A stretch of 8,497 nt of DNA from positions 1 to 8,497 of the forward strand of contig URBG01000046.1 of assembly GCA_900546055.1 (NCBI GenBank), read 5' to 3'. Within the stretch, counting starts at the first letter, position 1. Every line of letters starts with the position of its first letter. This document shows, in pieces, positions 1-6,392 of the stretch. A program made the position numbers and the translations under genes. The notes under the pieces were generated by a model, which saw only the letters and a list, made by a program, of their open reading frames with translations, had not been told where the DNA came from and did no database searches. The stretch is from an uncultured Mycoplasmatota bacterium. GTDB lineage: Bacteria; Bacillota_I; Bacilli_A; RF39; UBA660.

Positions 1-25
1 GTCAATAATTTCAACTTAAATTCAC

Positions 26-58
26 AAAAAAACTTTAGTTATTATTCTAACTAAAGTT
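26..58 (-). terminator. Second (distal) intrinsic terminator of the LTA-synthase operon
   Basis: Read on the minus strand, a perfect 10-bp stem (positions 58-49 pairing with 40-31, AACTTTAGTT/AACTAAAGTT) closes an 8-nt loop and runs straight into a T-tract (30-26, with two more T in the stem). There is no T-tract on the other side, so it works for minus-strand transcripts. It lies 9 nt beyond the first terminator's T-tract and has the same design (9-10 bp stem, 8-nt loop), so it looks like a back-up. Confidence 0.75.
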
Positions 59-67
59 GGGTGGGTC

Positions 68-98
68 AAAAAAAGAATCTAATTAGTACTAGATTCTT
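68..98 (-). terminator. First intrinsic terminator, overlapping the stop codon of the preceding gene
   Basis: On the minus strand a 9-bp stem (98-90 with 81-73, AAGAATCTA/TAGATTCTT) with an 8-nt loop is followed by five further T (72-68). The TAG stop codon of the upstream gene (81-79) lies inside the 3' arm and the last codons form the 5' arm, so a terminating ribosome would sit on the hairpin. A second terminator follows at once. Confidence 0.8.
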
Positions 99-726
99 CT
101 AAGGCAGCAACCTCAAGTTTCTTATCATTATGAATAAGAGTTAAGGATCCTGTTTTTTGATATCCTAAATCTGATTTGTATTCTACTTCGAAGTTTATTT
201 TATAAGCTTTATCGTCTGATTTATCACCATATTTAAAGCTTTCACTGTCTTTTTTCTCCGTTGAAACATTAGTTACGATTGGTAAATCTTGATCTCGATC
301 GCCATAAACATTATTTTCAACTGTTTTATAAATTGAATTTGCAGCTAATTTTTTAAAATCTTCACGGAAGTCTTTATAAACAAATTGAACTCCGCCAATG
401 TCATTTTTATTAACTTTATTATCCAAATTATAGAAGTCAGCAACAAATAATTTAGCAACTAAATCAGCATACTTAGCTTCATCTACGTCATCTGATTCTA
501 AAACTATTTTTAGTTCCTTAAATAAACTTTTATAATATTTAGTAGCATTACTACTTAATGTATAATCATAGCCTTCAATTTTGTCAACGCTTTCTACTTT
601 AATAGTATTGTCATCTTTCTTATTTGAATTTAAGAAGAAGATAGTAGCCACAACAGCAGCAATTATAACAATTAAAATTACAGCGAAAATGGTTATTTTC
701 TTTTTACTTATTTTTCTTTTAGCCAT
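79..726 (-). CDS. Membrane-anchored protein of unknown function, coupled to the LTA-synthase gene
   Basis: This is a 215-residue protein that I do not recognise as a named family. Residues 2-10 are Lys/Arg-rich (AKRKISKKK) and residues 11-32 form one strongly hydrophobic segment. With no lipobox cysteine, this fits a signal anchor with the remaining ~180 residues outside the cell. The middle part (about 55-140) looks helical and acidic/lysine-rich. The C-terminal part (about 145-210) alternates like beta strands and vaguely recalls an NTF2-like sheet, which is only an impression. The ATG lies within the end of the LTA-synthase gene (8-nt overlap, ATGGCTAA) and has its own strong Shine-Dalgarno AAAGGAG 7 nt upstream, so it should be translated from the same mRNA and probably by coupling. 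The context suggests an accessory to polyglycerol-phosphate synthesis or the envelope; that is inference. The gene ends inside a terminator hairpin. Confidence 0.85.
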   Translation of the reverse strand: MAKRKISKKKITIFAVILIVIIAAVVATIFFLNSNKKDDNTIKVESVDKIEGYDYTLSSNATKYYKSLFKELKIVLESDDVDEAKYADLVAKLFVADFYNLDNKVNKNDIGGVQFVYKDFREDFKKLAANSIYKTVENNVYGDRDQDLPIVTNVSTEKKDSESFKYGDKSDDKAYKINFEVEYKSDLGYQKTGSLTLIHNDKKLEVAALEESSTN

Positions 727-2776
727 TTTTATTCTCCTTTAATACTTTATCACTTTCTTTAATCTTTTTGATTAAATCATGAACAATAATATCATTAGAA
801 ACTGATACTTCTCGTTCTGCTCTCTTTGAATATTTTTCAATGTAATCAGCACTGATGACTGAATTTTCATCCAATAAGATTCCTTCATCACTTTGACTAT
901 CATAATACATTTTATCTGTTATCCAGTTACCATTCGGGAAAACAACAAAGTTTTCATCAGTACTAAATAAATCATGGCCTAAAGCGTAATCGCTATGAAT
1001 GCCTAACATATTGCCTAAAGTTGGAAGGACATCATACATTCCCATAACTTTCTTTATTTCTTTTTTCTCTTGATTATCTTTAGTCCAGATAATGAATGGA
1101 ACTTTACGATTTATTTCATAATCATATTTACTAAATTCTTTATATTTTGGATCATCATCATCTAATTTAGAATCAGTTTCTGGATTATAATTGTAATAAT
1201 AATCATATTCTGAACGTTTTATTTTAGCATCATGGTCACCATAAATAACTAAAATAGTATCATCTAGCAATCCAGCATTGTCTAATTCTTGAACAAATTC
1301 ACCAATTGCCTCGTCAGCATAATGAGCAGTAGTAAAATAATTTCCTAATGTTCTATTTTTTAAGAAATCGTTAACTACCTCTTCTTCTTGTCCAGTTTCT
1401 TCATTTACTTTCTTATAATGATATGTTAAATCTAAATCCGTTTGATCTTCTAACCCAGTAAATGGTGTATGGTTAGTAAGCATAATAGTTAAACCATACC
1501 AATTGTCATATTTTTCATCAATTTTTTTGATTTTTTCGACAGATTGTTTAAAGAATGATTTATCATTTAAGCCTAAACCAATGACATCTTCATCATTAAT
1601 TTTATAGTCGGTTTTATAATTATAGAATTTATCATAACCTAATTGTTTATGCATAACTTCACGGTTCCAGAAGTTACCTTTATTAGCATGCATACTAAAG
1701 GTATAATATCCTTGATCTTTTAATAATTTTGGAGTTGAGGTATATTCTCTATCCCAATAACTTACAAAAACGGTTCCATTACTTGCTGGAAGCAATGATG
1801 TATTAAATGTGAATTCACTATCACTACTGGTTCCAACACTTTCTTGTGCATAGAAATTTGAAAAATACAAACCTTCTTTTGCCAGCTTATTAATGTTTGG
1901 AGTAATTTCTTTACCATTTATTTCCGTAGATAATAAATAGTTTTGAATACTCTCAGCATGAATAACAATAACATTTTTACCCTTATACTTATTTGTGTAC
2001 TTATTGTTACTAGCCTCTGAAGGGTATTCATCATAATATTCTCTTACTTCTTTAGCTGCTTTATCGTAACCAAATAGTGGACTTATCTGTGGTTTTAAAC
2101 TAGCAATTAAATCATTGCCTTGGTAAACATAAATACCAAATTTCATAACAACATATTCACGATTCCATTGTTTATATAACCTGCTGATATCTGTACCAGT
2201 GACTGTTGACATGAAAAAACCTAAAGAAATAGCAGCTAACAATAGTGTTTTTAAGAAAACAACACGTCCATGTTTCTTAGTACTGATACTGTCATAATAA
2301 CTTGTGTTTTTAAAATGACGATTAACTAATATTAAAATAACGGGCGCCAAAAGATAACTAAAGTCTTTTATTTCAACTATCGTATTTAAGGCATCACCGA
2401 CACCAAATATTTGAACTGATGTTGCTAATAATGAAAATGATGTAAATGAAACATAGTTTGAATAATATGCAGAATTAATAACACATATTAAAGTAAAAAC
2501 TATAGTCCAAAACATATAATATTTAAAACGATTTTTCTTTTTAAATAAATAGCCAAAAGCTCCTACAAATACTATAACTGAGAAATCAGCTAAAATAGGA
2601 CTAATAGCTGTAAAGTTTTTAACAGTAAAAAATCTTAATAAACAAGCATCAACTAAACAAACTAAAATAAAAGTAATAAAAAGCACGTTATGCTTAAAAT
2701 AATGTTTCGCACTTTTGCCAAATTTTATTAAAAAGCTTTTAGTTCGTGCACTGATGTTTTTAATCTTTTCCTTCAT
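719..2776 (-). CDS. LTA synthase family protein (polyglycerol-phosphate transferase, alkaline-phosphatase/sulfatase fold)
   Basis: This 685-residue protein is close to the usual LtaS length of about 650. The N-terminal part has about five to six hydrophobic segments (roughly 31-50, 57-78, 87-104, 110-126, 138-153, 172-193). The extracellular catalytic domain follows from about residue 265. Visible active-site residues match the family: metal ligand E275 (VIHAES), nucleophile T316 (VGTSSDSEF), the substrate-binding set H363/W370/R372 (MHANKGNFWNRE) with the same H-to-W spacing as S. aureus LtaS, H436 (LTNHTPF), and the metal pair D514-H515 (YGDHDA). The family transfers glycerol-phosphate from phosphatidylglycerol to a growing lipoteichoic acid chain. 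The paralogue (synthase or primase) cannot be told from sequence alone, so no symbol is given. Unusual are Asp/Glu/Tyr-rich stretches at about 450-470 and 523-553, which look like insertions. The start is supported by GAGGTG a few nt upstream and an extended -10 promoter. It is first in a two-gene operon. Confidence 0.93.
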   Translation of the reverse strand: MKEKIKNISARTKSFLIKFGKSAKHYFKHNVLFITFILVCLVDACLLRFFTVKNFTAISPILADFSVIVFVGAFGYLFKKKNRFKYYMFWTIVFTLICVINSAYYSNYVSFTSFSLLATSVQIFGVGDALNTIVEIKDFSYLLAPVILILVNRHFKNTSYYDSISTKKHGRVVFLKTLLLAAISLGFFMSTVTGTDISRLYKQWNREYVVMKFGIYVYQGNDLIASLKPQISPLFGYDKAAKEVREYYDEYPSEASNNKYTNKYKGKNVIVIHAESIQNYLLSTEINGKEITPNINKLAKEGLYFSNFYAQESVGTSSDSEFTFNTSLLPASNGTVFVSYWDREYTSTPKLLKDQGYYTFSMHANKGNFWNREVMHKQLGYDKFYNYKTDYKINDEDVIGLGLNDKSFFKQSVEKIKKIDEKYDNWYGLTIMLTNHTPFTGLEDQTDLDLTYHYKKVNEETGQEEEVVNDFLKNRTLGNYFTTAHYADEAIGEFVQELDNAGLLDDTILVIYGDHDAKIKRSEYDYYYNYNPETDSKLDDDDPKYKEFSKYDYEINRKVPFIIWTKDNQEKKEIKKVMGMYDVLPTLGNMLGIHSDYALGHDLFSTDENFVVFPNGNWITDKMYYDSQSDEGILLDENSVISADYIEKYSKRAEREVSVSNDIIVHDLIKKIKESDKVLKENKNG
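734..740 (-). promoter_or_regulatory. Ribosome binding site inside the end of the LTA-synthase gene
   Basis: AAAGGAG on the minus strand lies 7 nt before the ATG at 726. It sits within the last codons of the LTA-synthase gene. It supports the chosen start and shows that the downstream gene does not need its own promoter. Confidence 0.7.
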
Positions 2777-2801
2777 AATTCACCTCGGTTTATACCTACC
2801 C

Positions 2802-2810
2802 ATTATACCA
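2802..2810 (-). promoter_or_regulatory. Extended -10 promoter of the LTA-synthase operon
   Basis: On the minus strand TGGTATAAT gives a perfect TATAAT (2807-2802) preceded by the TGn extension. At 17-bp spacing the -35 position falls on a T-run (2830-2825), a poor -35 that overlaps the upstream terminator's T-tract, so the promoter probably depends on the extended -10. A transcription start near 2795 would leave a leader of roughly 20 nt before the ATG, containing GAGGTG. Confidence 0.7.
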
Positions 2811-2822
2811 CGTTTAAACAAG

Positions 2823-2848
2823 AAAAAAAAGTGGTTTTTCGCCACTTT
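2823..2848 (-). terminator. Intrinsic terminator of the three-gene envelope/sensor operon
   Basis: On the minus strand a 7-bp stem AAAGTGG/CCACTTT (2848-2842 with 2834-2828) with a 7-nt loop is followed by five more T (8 T in all, 2830-2823). It lies about 125 nt after the stop of the YihY-family gene and immediately before the promoter of the LTA-synthase gene. Confidence 0.8.
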
Positions 2849-2973
2849 ACTATTTACTAGTCAAAAGCTAGGAGATTATTACCAAATTAATACTTCTCGT
2901 ATTCACAGTAAAATCGAGGCCAGTACTAGTAGTCTGCGGGAGAGATACACATAGGTAATAAATATGTATCCCA
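2849..2973 (-). other. Possible structured 3' RNA region between the YihY-family stop codon and the terminator
   Basis: There is no credible gene in this 125-nt spacer. It contains a GC-rich patch (2915-2944, about 60% G+C) that stands out from the AT-rich surroundings. A hairpin at 2970-2944 starts 3 nt after the stop: 9 bp on the minus strand including one U-G pair, which is a C-A mismatch on the plus strand. A second helix CUCG/CGAG (2918-2896) also gains a U-G pair on the minus strand. A third hairpin (2872-2898, GAGA..TCTC around TATTA..TAATA) shares bases 2896-2898 with the second, so the two exclude each other. TACTAGT (2855-2861) can pair with ACTAGTA (2925-2931) and enclose them. I do not recognise a known riboswitch, tRNA or 5S RNA. 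It may be a structured 3' UTR or a small RNA ending at the terminator. Confidence 0.3.
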
Positions 2974-3816
2974 TTAACTATCTTGAACAGTTTTTGTTTT
3001 TTTATTACTTATTTTTTTAGCTTCCTCGTATTCAGCAGAATTTATAGCGATTCCCATAACAAGAATATAAGCTAAAAAATACACCCAGATCATCATTACA
3101 ATGATCGTCGATATTCCGCCATAGAACATTTTGTAATTGGCAAAATTAGAAATATATATGGAATAAATAGCAGTAATAATTACCCAGCCAAGTGTGGTGA
3201 ATAAAGCGCCTTTATTCATATATTTGCTTGGTATTTGGTCATCGGGCGCTAAAGCGTAGATAAGCTTTATCATCCAGAAGATACAAGCAAAAGCAATTGG
3301 CCACTTTAATAAAATAAAGATGGCATAGAGCTTGTCACTAATATTAGCAAATATTTCTAAACTAATTATATGTTTAGCAATAACATTGCCATAAGCTAAA
3401 ACTAAAACATTGAATATAAATAATGCCATAAGCAGGATAATCATAAAGAAAGCTTTAGTTCGTCTTTTAAGAAAAGGTGCGTGTTTTATACCAAAAAGTT
3501 CATTTGAGGTAACTATTAAAGAATTGGTTCCATTCGATATTAAATAAAAACCAATTATCATGAAAAAGGCAACATTTCCAGTAATATGACTATTAGTTAG
3601 AAATGGCATCAAAACATTAGAAACATCTTCTGGTAAAATATTGTTCATTAGAGAAACAAAGGCATTAGAAAACAAACTAATATTTGAACCAATATAACCA
3701 ATTAAAGTTAATAATGGAAAAATAGCCAAAATGATAAAAAAGGCTAGTTGCCCTGGAAGTATCATCATTTCCGGTTTCATGAAAATATTAAATATTTTTT
3801 TTAGAAACTTTTTCAT
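2974..3816 (-). CDS. YihY/virulence factor BrkB family membrane protein
   Basis: This 280-residue multi-pass membrane protein has about six hydrophobic segments (roughly 20-45, 81-101, 121-143, 165-187, 203-222, 233-257). Family hallmarks are visible: GQLAFFIILAIFPLLTL in the first segment (the AxxxxxxLxxFPLL pattern), the Ile/Tyr-rich YSIYISNFANYKMFYGG at 218-234 and the closing MMIWVYFLAYILVMG helix. The family includes Bordetella BrkB and E. coli YihY; older annotations as ribonuclease BN are wrong. The biochemical role is not settled, with transport or envelope functions discussed. Here the last ~20 residues are a Lys-rich cytoplasmic tail. The start has AAGAGG 7-8 nt upstream, and only 19 nt separate it from the stop of the GGDEF gene, so it is the third gene of that operon. 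Family assignment is confident; function is not. Confidence 0.88.
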   Translation of the reverse strand: MKKFLKKIFNIFMKPEMMILPGQLAFFIILAIFPLLTLIGYIGSNISLFSNAFVSLMNNILPEDVSNVLMPFLTNSHITGNVAFFMIIGFYLISNGTNSLIVTSNELFGIKHAPFLKRRTKAFFMIILLMALFIFNVLVLAYGNVIAKHIISLEIFANISDKLYAIFILLKWPIAFACIFWMIKLIYALAPDDQIPSKYMNKGALFTTLGWVIITAIYSIYISNFANYKMFYGGISTIIVMMIWVYFLAYILVMGIAINSAEYEEAKKISNKKTKTVQDS

Positions 3817-3835
3817 GGACTAGCCTCTTTCTATA

Positions 3836-5872
3836 TTATTTATCTTCTTCCTTATTACTACGCATGTCTAAAGTTGCTTCGTTTACAGCATCATCAATAG
3901 TTTTAATTTCATCAGTTATCATACTGTAACCAATTGCAGCACCGAAGCCATGTGATAAATTTTTAAATTCTTTATGAAGCTTGCGGATATAGGTAATAAC
4001 TGCTTTTTCGTCGTGCCCAACCATAAAGATTAAGAACTCGTTACCATTACTTCTAATAATTTCACTATTAGGTAATTGATTAGCAATTAAAATTCCAGCT
4101 CCTTCGACAATAACTTTATCACCTTCAGCGTGACCAAAGTTGTCATTAATATAAGCTACATTGTTTAAATCAATAACGATAATAGATTGTGGATATACTT
4201 CACTATTGTCCCATGTTTCAATATTATCGTTTAAATAATTACGGTTTTTCAATGAGGTCATAGTATCAATATAGCGTAGTTTATCAGCTTTGGATAATTT
4301 CGGACGATGATTTTTACGATTTTTAATAAATTTACCAGTAATTATACCAACTAAAACTAACAAAATAGCGCTGAAGATAATGATGAGCATTTGAATTAGC
4401 TTATTACTATTATTGTAATTTAATAAATCTTTATAACCATTATTAATAATTTGGTTACTATTTACAAATGATAAGTAAAAATCAAATAATTCGTTAAAGG
4501 TTTTATTAGCTGAAATATCACGGCTAACAAAGCTATAATCACTATCTAATTTAAAGGTATACAAGTTTTTAAAATTGTTTAAATCATTTCGAACATAATA
4601 ATCATATGTGTAGTAATCAACAGCGGCAATATCATTTTTACCAAGATTGTTAATTAAAGCATTGATGTTGTCAAATGTTTTTGTTTTAACACCATGTTCA
4701 TTTAAATATTTATCAATTTTACTATTTTTAATAGTAAAAACAGTATTATCTGATAATGAATTAACTGAATTTATTGAAGCATTGGTATTTTGATCAGCAA
4801 TAATTGTAATCTTTTCATTATATGGCGATACGGTATTGTAAACATCCATGCTATATTTATCTTTGCTTTGATAATCAAAGATAACATCTAATTTATTTTC
4901 ATCAAAATCCTTGGTAAGATTTTCAATGCTTGAATATTTTTTATAATCAATTTCAACATTCGTAGCTTTTGCAAAACTGTTTAAGAAATTATAATTGAAA
5001 CCTCTTAAACCATCTTTAGTTGTAACGTCAAATGGGCTATTTAAAACAAAACCATAACTATAACGTTTACTTCGGAATTTAACTTGTTCTTTTTCATCAA
5101 CTTTTTTTACTTTAAAATAATTTTCAGCTAAATTTTTATTAAATTCTTCTTCAAAATTATTTTTATACCATTTATCATAATATTTATTTAAAATTTTGTT
5201 TAAAGTAGATGTGTTACCAAGTCTTAGAACATAATCTTTTGTATATTCAGTAATATTATAAGCAATATTTAGTTTTTCACTCTCAATAACGTCATTAAGA
5301 TATGCTAATTTAGGAATAGCAATGGCATCAATGCTGTCACCTTTCATATCTTTAAGCATTGAATCTACATCTTTATAACTTTTATAGGTTACTTCGCCAC
5401 TGCCCAAAAGATATTTACTAATTTTTGTCATGTCATCTTCTAAAACGCCAATAACTAGATGGTTAATATCACTAACATCGGCATATTTAACTTTTGTTTT
5501 AGTAACTAAAGCATAATTGTCTTGATATATTAAAATATCTTTATCAGTTTTTTGATCAGTTACGGTCACAGCATATGTACTAGATGGTTTTTCTTCACTA
5601 GTATATGGTAGTTTATTAAATTCTAAATCGGTATCTTTTTCAAGATCATCTAGGAAATCAAAAACAACACCTTCACCATCACTACTTAAAATTGGTGTGT
5701 CACTTGGGATAGATAAATCGATTAACTTATTTTTATTGTTTTCAATCCATTTTTTTTCACTAACAGTTAAAGTGGTATTTTTGTCTTCTTTAGTAAAGTA
5801 GTAGAAGGCACCAAAAGCGCCTAGTAAAATAACAATTACTAAAGCGGCAATCCAAATTTTTTTATTTTTCAC
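3836..5872 (-). CDS. Membrane-anchored tandem solute-binding-like sensor with a degenerate GGDEF domain
   Basis: With a GTG start at 5872 the product has 678 residues. Order of parts: hydrophobic anchor (about 6-26, no lipobox); a first SBP_bac_3/BvgS-like domain (about 39-249, opening with the EKKWIENNKN pattern typical of these sensors); a second one (about 263-474); a transmembrane helix (about 492-512); and a cytoplasmic GGDEF domain (about 529-674). The GGDEF fold is complete, with DTMTSLKNR, IDLNNVAYINDNFGHAEGD (D568, N576, D585) and a C-terminal DMRSNK. The signature itself is NGNEF (609-613): the third residue, normally Asp/Glu and metal-binding, is Asn. An RxxD inhibitory site is absent. 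Diguanylate cyclase activity is therefore doubtful; a nucleotide-binding or protein-signalling role driven by extracellular ligand (amino acid or similar) is the likelier reading. The GTG start is preferred because AGGTGA lies 5 nt upstream, giving an 11-nt overlap with the preceding gene; ATG at 5905 (AAAGG upstream) or 5887 are alternatives. Second gene of its operon. Confidence 0.87.
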   Translation of the reverse strand: MKNKKIWIAALVIVILLGAFGAFYYFTKEDKNTTLTVSEKKWIENNKNKLIDLSIPSDTPILSSDGEGVVFDFLDDLEKDTDLEFNKLPYTSEEKPSSTYAVTVTDQKTDKDILIYQDNYALVTKTKVKYADVSDINHLVIGVLEDDMTKISKYLLGSGEVTYKSYKDVDSMLKDMKGDSIDAIAIPKLAYLNDVIESEKLNIAYNITEYTKDYVLRLGNTSTLNKILNKYYDKWYKNNFEEEFNKNLAENYFKVKKVDEKEQVKFRSKRYSYGFVLNSPFDVTTKDGLRGFNYNFLNSFAKATNVEIDYKKYSSIENLTKDFDENKLDVIFDYQSKDKYSMDVYNTVSPYNEKITIIADQNTNASINSVNSLSDNTVFTIKNSKIDKYLNEHGVKTKTFDNINALINNLGKNDIAAVDYYTYDYYVRNDLNNFKNLYTFKLDSDYSFVSRDISANKTFNELFDFYLSFVNSNQIINNGYKDLLNYNNSNKLIQMLIIIFSAILLVLVGIITGKFIKNRKNHRPKLSKADKLRYIDTMTSLKNRNYLNDNIETWDNSEVYPQSIIVIDLNNVAYINDNFGHAEGDKVIVEGAGILIANQLPNSEIIRSNGNEFLIFMVGHDEKAVITYIRKLHKEFKNLSHGFGAAIGYSMITDEIKTIDDAVNEATLDMRSNKEEDK

Positions 5873-6335
5873 TTTGTTCACCTGCATTTCCCCAAGAGAA
5901 ATCATCGTTACCTTTGGCACGATATCCGATTATTGGGAAATCCTCACCTTTAGAGTCTAAGAATACTTGAACATCGTAATATTTTAAATTCTTCTTACTT
6001 ATTTTGTCTGTTACTTCTTTTGCGTATGTTTTTGCGGTATCTAATTTAACACTATCTTCTAATTTAATAGTAAAGTTTAAAATTCTACCTTCTTTATGAT
6101 AAGTTACTTTGGTTACACCATCTTTACTACCAACGGTATCTTTAATATCGCTGATGGTACTAGATGAAATTTTATATTTATCTTCATCGTCTAATCTATG
6201 GCCATAGTTATTGTCACCAAATGCTGGAACAATAAAGAAGATTATGAAGAAAACTAAGAGAATTCCGAAGAATAATCCGCCTCCTATCATACAGCCTTTT
6301 TTATGGTTATGAATAAATTCTTTCATTCCTTTCAT
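5862..6335 (-). CDS. Small single-pass membrane protein of unknown function
   Basis: This 157-residue protein is not assignable to a named family. A basic start (MKGMKEFIHNHKKG) is followed by one long hydrophobic segment at about 17-39. An extracellular part of about 118 residues follows, with an alternating strand/helix pattern: a GVTKVTYH strand, an ILNFTIKL strand, a helix from about 97 to 114, then a YYDVQVFL strand. This is a small alpha/beta domain that could resemble compact Asp23- or BON-like folds, but that is only a shape impression. The tail is acidic and Gly/Asn-rich. The ATG at 6335 is chosen because GAGGTGA lies 4 nt upstream; the ATG three codons later would have a site too close. 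It is the first gene of the operon, 18 nt from the likely transcription start, and its end overlaps the start of the GGDEF sensor gene, so the two products probably act together. Confidence 0.82.
   Translation of the reverse strand: MKGMKEFIHNHKKGCMIGGGLFFGILLVFFIIFFIVPAFGDNNYGHRLDDEDKYKISSSTISDIKDTVGSKDGVTKVTYHKEGRILNFTIKLEDSVKLDTAKTYAKEVTDKISKKNLKYYDVQVFLDSKGEDFPIIGYRAKGNDDFSWGNAGEQSEK
5878..5883 (-). promoter_or_regulatory. Ribosome binding site favouring the GTG start of the sensor gene
   Basis: AGGTGA on the minus strand sits 5 nt before GTG at 5872. The same AGGTGA core precedes the starts at 2776 (spacing 3) and 6335 (spacing 4), and GGGTGA precedes the start at 7376. By contrast ATG 5887 has only GGGG two nt upstream. 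The site lies in the last codons of the preceding gene, which suggests translational coupling. Confidence 0.5.
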
Positions 6336-6359
6336 TTTATCACCTCAAATACTTTCATC

Positions 6360-6388
6360 ATTATACTATATTTACATTTTATTTTCAA
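6360..6388 (-). promoter_or_regulatory. Sigma-A-type promoter of the three-gene sensor operon
   Basis: On the minus strand TTGAAA (6388-6383), a 17-bp spacer and TATAAT (6365-6360) give a near-consensus promoter. The expected start is near 6353, 18 nt before the ATG and just upstream of the GAGGTGA site. The -35 box lies 4 nt past the stop codon of the pilin-like gene, with no terminator between, so read-through from that gene can also feed the operon. Confidence 0.8.
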
Positions 6389-6392
6389 TTGC

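Noticed and set aside
2816..2821. TTGTTT on the minus strand as -35 of the LTA-synthase promoter
   Set aside because: It is only 8 bp from the TATAAT box, too close to act as a -35; the extended -10 explains the promoter better.
2715..2954. Plus-strand 79-codon open frame
   Set aside because: It overlaps the LTA-synthase start, promoter and terminator on the other strand, has no ribosome site, and its sequence is an antisense shadow.
2851..2955. Possible 5S rRNA or glycine-riboswitch-like tail (CTGCGGGAGAG on the plus strand)
   Set aside because: The rest of the conserved 5S core and the CCGAAG element of the glycine riboswitch are absent; the match is limited to a few bases.
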